NCBI RefSeq assembly: GCF_024055605.1
Contig: NZ_JAMXLX010000008.1
Coordinates: 7,501-71,500, forward strand
Length of the DNA: 64,000 bases
Origin: Ciceribacter sichuanensis
Lineage (GTDB): Bacteria; Pseudomonadota; Alphaproteobacteria; Rhizobiales; Rhizobiaceae
Direction: 5' to 3'
Under the pieces are notes generated by a model that worked only from the letters and a program-made list of their open reading frames with translations, did not search any database and was not told the origin of the DNA. Positions 36,083-45,396 of the stretch are shown one piece after another (the stretch's first letter is position 1; the number at the start of each line of letters is the position of its first letter). Position numbers and translations under genes: made by a program.

Positions 36083-39007
36083 ATGCCGGACTCCGCTCTT
36101 CTTCAGCGCACCGAGCTGCCGAGACCAAATGTGTCGGAGGCGCAGGCCCGGGAAATCCTGAAGGACCATTACCGGCTGGAAGGTACGATCCGCGAACTGG
36201 GAAGCCAGCAGGATCGCAACTACCTGATCGACACCGGCGAAGCCCATTTCGTTCTCAAGATCTGCCGTGCGGAATATGCGACCGTAGAGCTGGAAGCACA
36301 GAATGCCGCAATGCGTCATCTCGGCTCACTGCCCGGCATGCCGCGCATCCCCCAGCCGGTTGCCGCACCGGAAACCGGCGAGGACATCCTCTTCCTCTCG
36401 CTGGAAGGCGAAGACTATCAGGTCCGGCTCCTGACTTTCCTCGAAGGCGAATCCCTGACCCGCCGCAAGTATCTAGCCCCTTCCGTGGTTGCCGAACTCG
36501 GAGCGGTTTCCGCCCGCATCGCCAGAGGGCTGGAAGGCTTCAGCCACGCCGGCCTGCAGCGTGATCTGCAATGGGATCTTCGCCGCGCCGGCCCGGTCGC
36601 CCTGCATCTCCTGAAATCCGTGACCGATCAGGATCGCCGCGACCGCATCGCCAAGGCGATGATTTCAGCGGTCAAGCGCATTCAGCCCCTCGCGCCGGCG
36701 CTCCGCACCCAGGCGATCCATCACGACATCACCGACGACAACGTCGTGGCCCGGCCCGATGCCGGCGGCCGGCTGATGCCCGATGGCGTGATCGACTTCG
36801 GCGACGTCATCTCCGGCTGGCTGGTGGCCGACCTTGCGGTGACCTGCACCGCCCTGCTGCACCATGCAGACGGCGACCCTTTCTTCATTCTGCCCGCCAT
36901 TCGCGCGTTCCAGAATATCCATCCGCTGAACGAAGAAGAGCTGCGGGCGCTCTGGCCTCTGGTCGTCGCCCGTGCCGGCGTGCTTGTCGCCAGCACCGAG
37001 CAGCAGCTCGCCATCGATCCGGACAACGAATATGTCATCGGTAATGCCGACCACGAGCGCGAGATGTTCGAGGTTGCGACCTCGGTTCCATTCGTGCTGA
37101 TGGAGACCGCAATCCTCCAGCTTACCGGCATCGCGGACAAGGCGTTGCCGGCGATCGGCCGTCTCCTTCCGGACATCGCACCGGAAGCCATTCACCTGAC
37201 CGATCTCTCGGTACTGAGTGCGGAGCTTGCGGAAAACAACTGGTCCGACCCGGAAATCGACTGGCGCGTGCTCGCCCGGGCCGCCACCGAAACCGGCGCG
37301 GCCTCGACCCGCTACGGCGAATACCGGTTGTCCTACACCCAGCCGCTCTTGCCGCGCGCGCCTGCGACTTTCGCGCTGCATGTCGATGTCTGCGTGCCGG
37401 CTGAAGCGCAGGCTGTCGCCCCCTTCGACGGAACGCTGCTGAAGGATGGCCATCACCTCATTCTTTCGTCCCCGGACATTCGCCTGCATCTCGACGGGCT
37501 TGAATCCCCGCTCGAACATGAGACCGCGGTCTCCGCGGGCGATCCGATCGGCGTTGTCTCCGGCCATCCGGGCTCCGTCGGTGGTCTCAGGCTGCAGCTT
37601 TGCCGCGACGCCAACCTCGTGCCGCCACTCTTTGCCCGACCCGGGCACGCGGCCGCGTGGTCGAGGCTTGCTCCGTCGCCGTCACCACTCCTTGGCGTCG
37701 ATCTGGATGCGCCCGCCCCCACGAGCCGCGAACTGCTGGAAAAGCGGCACAAGAGCTTCGCCAGGCCGCAGAAGAATTATTACGCCGAACCGCCGCAAAT
37801 CGAGCGCGGCTGGAAGGAACACATGTTCGATGTGACTGGCCGCGCCTATCTCGATATGGTCAACAACGTCACGATCCTCGGCCACGGCCATCCGCGACTC
37901 GCGCGCGCTGCCGGCCGTCAGTGGTCGCTGCTCAACACCAACTCGCGCTTCCATTATGCGGCCGTCGCGGAATTTTCCGACCGTCTGGCTTCGCTTGCGC
38001 CTGATGGCCTCGATACGGTCTTCCTCGTCAACAGCGGTTCAGAAGCCGTCGACCTCGCACTGCGCCTCGCCTGGGCCCATAGCGGAGCCCGCAACATCAT
38101 CAGCCTGCTTGAGGCCTATCACGGCTGGACGGTGGCGAGCGACGCCGTTTCCACCTCCATCGCCGACAACCCGAAAGCGCTCGAAACGCGTCCCGACTGG
38201 GTGCACCCCGTCACCGCGCCCAACACCTATCGCGGCCCCTTTCGCGGGGCGTCATCGACCCCGGATTATGTTGCGCGCGTCGAGGCGGCGCTGGAAGCGC
38301 TCGATCTGGTGGGCGAAGGCCTCGCGGGCTTCATCTGCGAAAGCGTCTACGGCAATGCGGGCGGCATTCCCCTGCCCCCGGGTTATCTCAGCGAAGTCTA
38401 TGCCAAGGTGCGCGAGCGTGGCGGCGTGTGCATCGCCGACGAGGTTCAGGTCGGCTACGGGCGTCTTGGACACTACTTCTGGGGCTTCGAGGAACAGGGC
38501 GTCGTTCCCGATATCGTCACCATCGCCAAGGGAATGGGCAACGGCCAGCCACTCGGCGCTGTCATCACCCGCCGGGAAATCGCCGACAGCCTGGAAAAGG
38601 AAGGCTATTTCTTCTCCTCTGCCGGCGGCAGCCCTGTCAGCTGCGTCGTCGGCATGACGGTGCTCGATATCATGCGCGATGAAGCTTTGCAGGAGAACGC
38701 GCGCGACACCGGCGATTACCTGAAATCCCGGCTTCAGGCGCTCGGTCAGCGCTTTCCGCTGGTCGGCGCCGTCCATGGCATGGGGCTTTATCTCGGGCTG
38801 GAATTCATCCGCGACCAGGAAACGCTGGAGCCGGCAACGGAAGAGACCGCGGCAATCTGCGACAGGCTGCTGGATCTCGGCGTCATCATGCAGCCGACAG
38901 GCGATCATCTTAACGTTTTGAAAATAAAACCGCCGCTGTGCCTGAGCCGCGAGAGCGCCGATTTCTTCGCCGACATGCTCGAAAAGGTACTTTGCGAGGG
39001 CTGGTAG
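36083..39007 (+). CDS. Trimodular APH-type kinase, M23-like middle domain and class III PLP phospho-lyase/aminotransferase
   Basis: A 974-residue fusion. Residues 30-330 are a hydroxylysine/aminoglycoside-kinase-like domain: IHHDITDDNVV with catalytic Asp215 and Asn220, and VIDFGD with Asp238. Residues 430-530 form a peptidase-M23/lipoyl-like beta domain (PRAPATFALHVDVCVPAEAQAV). Residues 545-974 are a class III PLP enzyme with Lys816 in TIAKGMGNGQPLGAV. In animals the same kinase (hydroxylysine kinase) and PLP enzyme (5-phosphohydroxylysine phospho-lyase) are separate proteins giving 2-aminoadipate semialdehyde. The AmaB-like dehydrogenase that would use this product is encoded 3 kb downstream, so hydroxylysine breakdown is my preferred role; phosphoethanolamine is the main alternative. 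Confidence 0.8.
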   Translation: MPDSALLQRTELPRPNVSEAQAREILKDHYRLEGTIRELGSQQDRNYLIDTGEAHFVLKICRAEYATVELEAQNAAMRHLGSLPGMPRIPQPVAAPETGEDILFLSLEGEDYQVRLLTFLEGESLTRRKYLAPSVVAELGAVSARIARGLEGFSHAGLQRDLQWDLRRAGPVALHLLKSVTDQDRRDRIAKAMISAVKRIQPLAPALRTQAIHHDITDDNVVARPDAGGRLMPDGVIDFGDVISGWLVADLAVTCTALLHHADGDPFFILPAIRAFQNIHPLNEEELRALWPLVVARAGVLVASTEQQLAIDPDNEYVIGNADHEREMFEVATSVPFVLMETAILQLTGIADKALPAIGRLLPDIAPEAIHLTDLSVLSAELAENNWSDPEIDWRVLARAATETGAASTRYGEYRLSYTQPLLPRAPATFALHVDVCVPAEAQAVAPFDGTLLKDGHHLILSSPDIRLHLDGLESPLEHETAVSAGDPIGVVSGHPGSVGGLRLQLCRDANLVPPLFARPGHAAAWSRLAPSPSPLLGVDLDAPAPTSRELLEKRHKSFARPQKNYYAEPPQIERGWKEHMFDVTGRAYLDMVNNVTILGHGHPRLARAAGRQWSLLNTNSRFHYAAVAEFSDRLASLAPDGLDTVFLVNSGSEAVDLALRLAWAHSGARNIISLLEAYHGWTVASDAVSTSIADNPKALETRPDWVHPVTAPNTYRGPFRGASSTPDYVARVEAALEALDLVGEGLAGFICESVYGNAGGIPLPPGYLSEVYAKVRERGGVCIADEVQVGYGRLGHYFWGFEEQGVVPDIVTIAKGMGNGQPLGAVITRREIADSLEKEGYFFSSAGGSPVSCVVGMTVLDIMRDEALQENARDTGDYLKSRLQALGQRFPLVGAVHGMGLYLGLEFIRDQETLEPATEETAAICDRLLDLGVIMQPTGDHLNVLKIKPPLCLSRESADFFADMLEKVLCEGW

Positions 39008-39049
39008 AACATTTTAGCGACAGCGAAAGATCTTAATTCACGATAACCG

Positions 39050-39074
39050 CGACATCGGATCTTTTCCGATGTCG
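39050..39074 (+). terminator. Hairpin after the kinase-aminotransferase gene
   Basis: Perfect 10-base stem CGACATCGGA/TCCGATGTCG with a 5-base loop lies 43 bases after the stop. The following sequence is not T-rich, so efficiency is doubtful. Confidence 0.5.
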
Positions 39075-39181
39075 TCAACATTTCACACATCGCAACACCA
39101 GCTCGCTCAGAATCCGTCTTCCCATTGCTTTACGCGCCGGTTTATCCTTGGTCCGCAGCCCACCCTGCCGAAGGGAGTATG

Positions 39182-39586
39182 ATGTTAACCTTGCCTGACC
39201 AGATCTCCACCACGTGGATGATGAACGGTATCGCGTTGTTTCTGGCCAAGCATCTGCTTGCGGATTTCATCTTGCAGACCAAATGGATGGCGCTCGGCAA
39301 GGAACGGGTGCAAGGCTGGCTCGTGCCGCTCACAATTCATGCCGCCGTCCATGGTGCCCTGACCACCGCAATCTTTGCCACGCTCGCCCCGCCGCTGGCA
39401 TGGATCGGCGCCGTCGACTTTGCCATCCACTTCGCCATCGATCGGTCGAAGGCTATCATCCAGCAGCACTACGCTTTGACCACGACGACAACCGGCTTCT
39501 GGTGGCTGCTTGGCACCGACCAGACGCTGCATCACATCACCCATCTTGTCTTCGCCATCATTCTGGCGACAAGCCAGACCCTTTGA
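39182..39586 (+). CDS. DUF3307 small integral membrane protein
   Basis: A 134-residue protein with about three hydrophobic helices. FLAKHLLADFILQTKWM, HAAVHGALTTAIFA and DFAIHFAIDRSKAIIQQHY are the conserved DUF3307 features, with several histidines and acidic residues inside or next to the helices. GGAG at 39174-39177 makes the ATG at 39182 likelier than the adjacent ATG at 39179. The function of the family is not known. Its 3' end overlaps the convergent LysR gene by 29 bases; a functional tie to neighbours is not evident. Confidence 0.8.
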   Translation: MLTLPDQISTTWMMNGIALFLAKHLLADFILQTKWMALGKERVQGWLVPLTIHAAVHGALTTAIFATLAPPLAWIGAVDFAIHFAIDRSKAIIQQHYALTTTTTGFWWLLGTDQTLHHITHLVFAIILATSQTL

Positions 39587-40484
39587 CAACGAGCGCATCG
39601 CGCGCTTCCTCGACGATCCACTCCCGGAATGCGGAAAGCGGCGGATAGTCAGCCCTCTCCCGCGTGAAGGCGAGATAATAGCGTTCGGCACTCTCGGCCT
39701 CACCCTCGATTGCCGGCACCAGTTCGCCCCGTTCCAGTTCATCACGAAACAGAAAGACGGGCAGAAGCGCAACGCCAAGCCCGCCAATGGCCGCCTGCGC
39801 CACCGTGGCGAACTGGTCGAACAACATGCCATGGACACTTTCGAAGGCCACCCCGCGACCTGTCAGCCAGCGCTCCCAGGCATCCGGACGCGTCGTCAGG
39901 TGCAGCAGGGGCGCATCGAGAATATCCGCCGGCTCGTCCAGCTTGTGTGCGTCCCTGAATGCCGGGCTGCACATCGGCAGCGTCGTCTCCCGCATCAGGA
40001 AATCAAGCTCCGCGCCGGGCCATACCGGATCGCCGAAATGAATGGCCGCGTCGATGGAATCCAGCCGGAAATCGAAAGGTGACAGGCGCGTGACCATATT
40101 GATGGTGATACCGGGATGAGCGGACAGGAACTTGCCCAGCCGCGGGGCGAGCCACCGCGCGCCGAAGGTCGGCAGAATGGCGAGATTGAGCGAGCCGCCA
40201 TCCGGGTTTGCCCGAAGGTTGAGCGAGGCGCTGGAGATGCGACGCAGGGCCTCGCGGATCTCGCGTGCATAGCCGTCACCGGCAACGGTGAGGCGGATCG
40301 TCTGACGCTCGCGCAGGAAAAGCTCCACGCCGAGCTGGGTTTCCAGTGCCTTGATCTGGCGGCTGACCGCGCTCTGGGTGAGATCCAGTTCACGCGCCGC
40401 CGCCGTAATACTGCCGGTGCGCGCCGCGGCCTCGAAAGCGGCCAGCAGGGAGAGTGACGGAAGAAAGCGTCTGGCCGCCAGCAT
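39558..40484 (-). CDS. LysR-family regulator (GcvA-like) next to the pipecolate genes
   Basis: A 308-residue LysR regulator: winged HTH at residues 8-66 (SLSLLAAFEAAARTGSITAAARELDLTQ, then AVSRQIKALE) and a periplasmic-binding-like effector domain (LNLAILPTFGARWLAPRLGKF, GLGVALLPVFLF). The start has AGAGG with an 8-base gap. It is divergent from the pipecolate-oxidase-like gene across 205 bases. In Pseudomonas putida a LysR gene accompanies amaA-amaB for D-lysine/pipecolate use, so control of the two downstream genes is likely. Confidence 0.87.
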   Translation of the reverse strand: MLAARRFLPSLSLLAAFEAAARTGSITAAARELDLTQSAVSRQIKALETQLGVELFLRERQTIRLTVAGDGYAREIREALRRISSASLNLRANPDGGSLNLAILPTFGARWLAPRLGKFLSAHPGITINMVTRLSPFDFRLDSIDAAIHFGDPVWPGAELDFLMRETTLPMCSPAFRDAHKLDEPADILDAPLLHLTTRPDAWERWLTGRGVAFESVHGMLFDQFATVAQAAIGGLGVALLPVFLFRDELERGELVPAIEGEAESAERYYLAFTRERADYPPLSAFREWIVEEARDALVVKGSGLSPE

Positions 40485-40689
40485 GTCATGCGCCTCTGGA
40501 ATGAACTCTTGAGAAATTATCGTTGGAACGGGTTAGTTTCGTCTTCTAAATTTCGCAAGACTTTACGTTTCGGAATGACGCGCCGACGAACGCTGCTTCC
40601 TCCGGGGAGGGACGAAGCAGCCGCCGTGCCATCCCGCCCGGAACGCGTCTTTGAGGCCAGTTGTCACGGCCACGTCAGAGGATGGCATC

Positions 40690-41973
40690 ATGCTGAACGA
40701 CCCCCGCTCCCACGGTCTATGGGAAAGAACCGCTCCCGCGGCCCCTTCGACTCCAGCCCTGTCCGGCAATGCCGATGCGGACGTCGTGATCGTCGGCGGT
40801 GGCTACACTGGCATTTCCGCTGCCCTTCATCTTGCTCAGGCGGGCACGAAGGTCGTCCTGCTCGAGGCCACCGAAATCGGCTTTGGCGGCGCGGGCCGCA
40901 ATGTCGGCCTGATCAATGGCGGCATGTGGGTCATGCCGCTGGAAATTCCGGGCGTACTCGGCCCGGTCTATGGCGAACGGGTACTCGACCTTCTCGGCAA
41001 TGCGCCCCTGCTGGTGCGTGAACTGGTCGAAAAACACAACATCGAATGCGAGATCGAGAAGAACGGCACCCTGCATTGCGCCGTCGGCGAGGAAGGCCTG
41101 AAGGAAATCAAGGAGCGCTGTGCGCAATGGGCCGCACGAGGCGCCGATGTCCGTGTCCTTTCAGCAGAGGAAACGGCAAAGCGTATTGGAACGAAGGCCT
41201 ATAGCGGCTCGCTTCTCGACATGCGCGCCGGTACGCTGCAGCCGCTCGCCTATGTGCGCGGCCTTGCCAAGGCGGCCATAGCCGCCGGCGCGAAGATCCA
41301 CACCGGCAGCGCCGCCATCTCGACCGAGCGCAACGGCAACCGCTGGATCGTCAGGACGAAGAACGGCTCCGTCACGGCCAACTGGATCGTCGTCGCCTCG
41401 GAATTCTATTCGACCGGCCCATGGGAACAGGTTCGCAACGAACAGGTGCTGCTGCCCTACTTCAACTTCGCCACGGTGCCGTTGTCGAAGACCCAGCTCG
41501 AAAAGATCCTGCCGGGCCGCGAGGGATGCTGGGACACCAAGGAAATCCTCTCCTCTTTCCGCATGGACAGGGCCGGTCGCCTTGTATTCGGCAGCGTCGG
41601 CGCGCTGCGCAATACCGGCGCGTCCATCCATCGCTCCTGGGCGAAGCGCTCGCTGAAGAGGCTTTTCCCCGAACTTGGGGATATCGCCTTCGAGGCCGAG
41701 TGGTTTGGCCGCATCGGCATGACCGACGACGCCATTCCGCGCTTCCACAAGTTCGCGCCGAATGTCGTGGGCTTCTCCGGCTATAACGGCCGCGGCATTG
41801 CACCCGGCACGGTTTTCGGTAAGACGCTGGCACGCCATATTCTGGGCGAACTCTCCGAGGAGGAGATGCCATTGCCGGTTACGGATGTGAAAGAGGCCCC
41901 TCTTCGCAACCTCAAGGGCGCCTATTACGAGGCAGGCGCCCAGATCGCCCATTTTGCCGGCGAACGCTTCTGA
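40690..41973 (+). CDS. amaA: FAD-dependent amine oxidase, probable L-pipecolate oxidase
   Basis: A 427-residue flavoprotein of the D-amino-acid-oxidase family. The Rossmann motif is DADVVIVGGGYTGISAALHLAQAGTKVVLLEA; GGAGRNVGLINGG contacts FAD; the C-terminal SGYNGRGIAPGTVFGKTLA closes the flavin site. AGAGGA before 40690 favours this start over the ATG at 40651. Gamma-glutamylputrescine and pipecolate oxidases share this layout. The choice of pipecolate rests on the next gene, an aminoadipate-semialdehyde dehydrogenase, and on the same amaA-amaB-lysR arrangement in Pseudomonas putida. The product, piperideine-6-carboxylate, is in equilibrium with 2-aminoadipate semialdehyde. Confidence 0.72.
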   Translation: MLNDPRSHGLWERTAPAAPSTPALSGNADADVVIVGGGYTGISAALHLAQAGTKVVLLEATEIGFGGAGRNVGLINGGMWVMPLEIPGVLGPVYGERVLDLLGNAPLLVRELVEKHNIECEIEKNGTLHCAVGEEGLKEIKERCAQWAARGADVRVLSAEETAKRIGTKAYSGSLLDMRAGTLQPLAYVRGLAKAAIAAGAKIHTGSAAISTERNGNRWIVRTKNGSVTANWIVVASEFYSTGPWEQVRNEQVLLPYFNFATVPLSKTQLEKILPGREGCWDTKEILSSFRMDRAGRLVFGSVGALRNTGASIHRSWAKRSLKRLFPELGDIAFEAEWFGRIGMTDDAIPRFHKFAPNVVGFSGYNGRGIAPGTVFGKTLARHILGELSEEEMPLPVTDVKEAPLRNLKGAYYEAGAQIAHFAGERF

Positions 41974-42035
41974 AAGCGGAACACGCCGAACCACGAAACG
42001 ACAACGGAACACAACAGGATACCGGAAGGAACTCC

Positions 42036-43577
42036 ATGACCCTTGCCAAACAGAATTTCGCAGCGGAAGTCGCATCCATCATGGCCAAGCTCGGCGTACC
42101 CGCCTCGGCCCTGACCGGCGGCTCGCTAACCGTCCGCTCCCCGATCAACGGCGAACAGATCGCCGCCCTCAGCGAAATCGACGCCGCCGGCACCAAGGCT
42201 GCAATCGAAGCCGCCCACCAGGCCTTCCTCGAATGGCGCCTCGTACCGGCTCCCAAGCGTGGCGAACTCATCCGCCTGCTCGGCGAGGAACTGCGCGCCG
42301 CCAAGGCTGACCTCGGTCGTCTCGTCTCCATCGAAGTCGGCAAGATCACATCCGAAGGTCTCGGCGAAGTTCAGGAAATGATCGACATCTGCGATTTCGC
42401 AGTCGGCCTTTCCCGTCAGCTTTACGGCCTGACGATCGCCACCGAACGCTCAGAACACCGCATGATGGAAAGCTGGCATCCGCTCGGCGTCACCGGCATC
42501 ATCTCCGCCTTCAACTTCCCGGTCGCCGTCTGGTCGTGGAACTCGGCGCTGGCGCTCGTCTGCGGCAACTCGACCATCTGGAAGCCATCGGAAAAGACCC
42601 CGCTCACCGCCATCGCCACCCAAGCGATCTTCGAAAAGGCTGTCAGCCGCTATGTCGCAGACGGCAACAAGGCTCCGGCAAACCTCTCGACGCTTCTAAT
42701 CGGCGGCCGTGACATCGGTGAAATCCTCGTCGACAATCCGAAGGTTCCGCTGATCTCCGCAACCGGCTCCACCGCCATGGGCCGCGCCGTCGGTCCGCGC
42801 GTCGCCGGCCGTTTCGGCCGCTCGATCCTCGAACTCGGCGGCAACAACGCGGCAATCGTCTGCCCGACCGCCGACCTCGACCTGACCCTGCGTGGCGTCG
42901 CCTTTGCCGCCATGGGCACGGCCGGCCAGCGCTGCACCAGCCTGCGTCGCCTGTTCGTCCACGAAAGCGTTTACGACACGCTGGTTCCGCGCCTCATCAA
43001 GGCCTACGGCTCAGTTTCCATCGGCAACCCGCTGGAAACCGGCACCCTGATCGGCCCGCTGATCGACAAGGGCGCTTTCGACCGTATGCAGACGGCCCTT
43101 GAAGCCGCCAAGGCAGCCGGCGGCAAGGTGGCGGGCGGTGACCGCGTCAATACCGAAGAAGCCGCAGACGCCTTCTACGTGCGCCCGGCTCTCGTCGAGA
43201 TGCCGGCCCAGACCGGCCCGGTCGTCGAGGAAACCTTCGCCCCGATCCTCTACGTCATCAAGTATAGCGACTTCGACGATGCACTCGCGCTGAACAATGA
43301 CGTGCCGCAGGGCCTCTCCTCCTCGATCTTCACCAACGATCTGCGCGAGGCGGAAGCCTTCGTTTCGGACCGTGGCTCGGATTGCGGCATCGCCAACGTC
43401 AACATCGGCCCCTCGGGCGCCGAAATCGGTGGCGCCTTCGGCGGCGAAAAGGAAACCGGTGGCGGCCGTGAAAGCGGTTCGGACGCCTGGAAGGCCTATA
43501 TGCGCCGCGCGACCAATACCGTGAACTACGGCCGCACCCTGCCGCTCGCCCAAGGCGTCAAGTTCGACGTGGGCTGA
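42036..43577 (+). CDS. amaB: L-2-aminoadipate-6-semialdehyde (piperideine-6-carboxylate) dehydrogenase
   Basis: A 513-residue aldehyde dehydrogenase of the ALDH7 (antiquitin) type. FNFPVAVWSWNSALALVCGN, LELGGNNAAIVCPTADLDL and the catalytic Cys300 in GTAGQRCTSLRRLFVHES are diagnostic; the last segment is nearly the antiquitin sequence. It oxidises 2-aminoadipate semialdehyde to 2-aminoadipate with NAD+. A clear AAGGA precedes the start. It follows the oxidase after 62 bases and ends at a strong terminator, so the two form an operon. It would also use the product of the upstream kinase-phospholyase. Confidence 0.9.
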   Translation: MTLAKQNFAAEVASIMAKLGVPASALTGGSLTVRSPINGEQIAALSEIDAAGTKAAIEAAHQAFLEWRLVPAPKRGELIRLLGEELRAAKADLGRLVSIEVGKITSEGLGEVQEMIDICDFAVGLSRQLYGLTIATERSEHRMMESWHPLGVTGIISAFNFPVAVWSWNSALALVCGNSTIWKPSEKTPLTAIATQAIFEKAVSRYVADGNKAPANLSTLLIGGRDIGEILVDNPKVPLISATGSTAMGRAVGPRVAGRFGRSILELGGNNAAIVCPTADLDLTLRGVAFAAMGTAGQRCTSLRRLFVHESVYDTLVPRLIKAYGSVSIGNPLETGTLIGPLIDKGAFDRMQTALEAAKAAGGKVAGGDRVNTEEAADAFYVRPALVEMPAQTGPVVEETFAPILYVIKYSDFDDALALNNDVPQGLSSSIFTNDLREAEAFVSDRGSDCGIANVNIGPSGAEIGGAFGGEKETGGGRESGSDAWKAYMRRATNTVNYGRTLPLAQGVKFDVG

Positions 43578-43598
43578 TACTAGCCGATAAACAATATC

Positions 43599-43634
43599 AG
43601 GCCGCGCGATCCGCAGGGATCGTGTGGCCTTTTT
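43599..43634 (+). terminator. Rho-independent terminator of amaAB
   Basis: A 13-pair stem (43599-43611 with 43618-43630, two G-U pairs), a 6-base loop and TTTTT tail. Confidence 0.9.
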
Positions 43635-43755
43635 CATTCCAGGCTTTAGCTTCCAAGACCGGTCTGCGACGAAGGTCGGGCGCGAAAGACTGGCCTTCCC
43701 TGTCGGAATCGGACAAGGTACCGGGAGTGAACTTGACGGCTCCCGCGGAGGGCGA

Positions 43756-45297
43756 ATGGATATTCACGATCAGTCGGCGGCCATCGAATTCCTCGGCAGC
43801 GCCGAAAGCTACGGCTTCTCCGGACGGGTCGAGGTCATCGAGACCCATATCTCCTTCGTCTTTCTGATCGATGGCCGCGCCTTCAAGCTGAAGCGGGCGG
43901 TGAAGCTACCCTATGTCGATTTCTCAACATACGATCTCAGGCTCTATTACTGCCAGCGCGAGGTCGAACTGAACGGCCGTGCGACCCCCGATCTCTATCT
44001 CGGCATCCGCCGGATCACCCGCGAAGCCGATGGCCGGCTTGCCTTCAACGGAACCGGCGAATCAGTCGACGTGATCGTCGAGATGACCCGCTTTGCCCAG
44101 CATGACCTCTTCGACCGCATGGCGCAGGAAGGCAGGTTGACGACCCGGATCATGGAGGAAACCGCCGGCCTCGTCGCAAGCTTCCATGCCAAGGCGCAGG
44201 TCGTTCACGCCGGTAGCGGCTCCGCCAATCTGGCTGGCGTGCTCGATATCAACGAGGCCGGCTTTGCCACCAGCCATATCTTTCCGCCGGAAGAGATCGC
44301 GCGTCTGGCCAAGACTTTCCGCGCCGCCTGGCAAGGTCATGCATCCCTAATGGACTGCCGCGAGGAGCAGGACAAGGTGCGCCTCTGTCACGGCGACCTC
44401 CACCTCCGGAACCTTTTCATGAGCGCTGCGGGTCCACGCATGTTCGATTGTATCGACTTCAACGACCAGATCGCCACCGTCGATGTGCTCTACGATCTTG
44501 CCTTCCTGTTGATGGATCTCTGGCACCGCGGTTTCCCGGACTTCGCCAATATCGTGATGAACCGCTATCTCGACCGCACCGGCGACGATAACGGCTATGC
44601 CCTGCTTCCCTTCTTCATGGCCGTGCGGGCCGCCGTGCGCGCGCATGTGACGGGAACCCAGATCGAGGAAGCAGGCGACGCAAATGGTGGCCTTACACAG
44701 AGCGCCCGCCGCTATTTCGACTTCGCGGCCGAACTGCTGAAACCCGGCACACCCCGGCTGATCGCGATCGGCGGCCTCAGCGGCTCAGGCAAATCGACGC
44801 TGGCCGATGCGCTTGCGCCACGGCTTGGAACTGCACCCGGAGCCCGGCTTCTGGAAAGCGACCGCTTACGCAAGGCGATGTTCGGCATAGCCGTCGACGA
44901 GCGTCTGCCGCTTGAGGCCTACCAGCCTGAAGTTTCTCAAAGGGTCTATGACAGCCTCGCCACCCGCGCCGCGAAAATCATCGCCGGCAATGGCGCGGTC
45001 GTGGTGGATGCCGTGTTCGACCGGCCGGAGGAACGCAGGCACATCGAGTCCGTTGCAGCCGAGGCCGGAATAGCCTTCACCGGCATATGGCTGGAGGCAG
45101 ACGCCGAAACCCTGAAAGCCAGGATCGCCGCCCGCCCGCAGGGACAGTCGGATGCGACGACGGATATTCTGGAACGCCAGCTTGCGAAGGATATCGGTGA
45201 AATGAACTGGATCCGGCTCGCAACAACGGTGCCGACCAATGAACTTGTGGAGAGGGTGCTGTCCCTCGTCGTGAAGGCCGAATCTGTCTGCGTGTGA
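43756..45297 (+). CDS. Fused aminoglycoside-phosphotransferase-like and P-loop kinase protein
   Basis: A 513-residue protein made of two phosphotransferase folds. Residues 20-300 are APH-like, with HGDLHLRN (His212, Asp214) and DCIDFND as catalytic and metal motifs. Residues 335-500 are an AAA_33-type P-loop kinase with Walker A GGLSGSGKST (Lys346) and VVDAVFDRPEER. The start at 43756 has GGAGGG close by; an upstream in-frame ATG falls in the amaB terminator. Such fusions are widespread in proteobacteria but uncharacterised. It follows the amaAB operon without evident metabolic connection. Confidence 0.8.
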   Translation: MDIHDQSAAIEFLGSAESYGFSGRVEVIETHISFVFLIDGRAFKLKRAVKLPYVDFSTYDLRLYYCQREVELNGRATPDLYLGIRRITREADGRLAFNGTGESVDVIVEMTRFAQHDLFDRMAQEGRLTTRIMEETAGLVASFHAKAQVVHAGSGSANLAGVLDINEAGFATSHIFPPEEIARLAKTFRAAWQGHASLMDCREEQDKVRLCHGDLHLRNLFMSAAGPRMFDCIDFNDQIATVDVLYDLAFLLMDLWHRGFPDFANIVMNRYLDRTGDDNGYALLPFFMAVRAAVRAHVTGTQIEEAGDANGGLTQSARRYFDFAAELLKPGTPRLIAIGGLSGSGKSTLADALAPRLGTAPGARLLESDRLRKAMFGIAVDERLPLEAYQPEVSQRVYDSLATRAAKIIAGNGAVVVDAVFDRPEERRHIESVAAEAGIAFTGIWLEADAETLKARIAARPQGQSDATTDILERQLAKDIGEMNWIRLATTVPTNELVERVLSLVVKAESVCV

Positions 45298-45396
45298 GAG
45301 ACCACTGTCGGGAAGAGCGTAAGCCTTCCCTGACTGAATCCATTGTCTCAAAGAAAATGCCGCGTCTGGAGTTCTACGCTTCGTCGCGGGTCGGGC

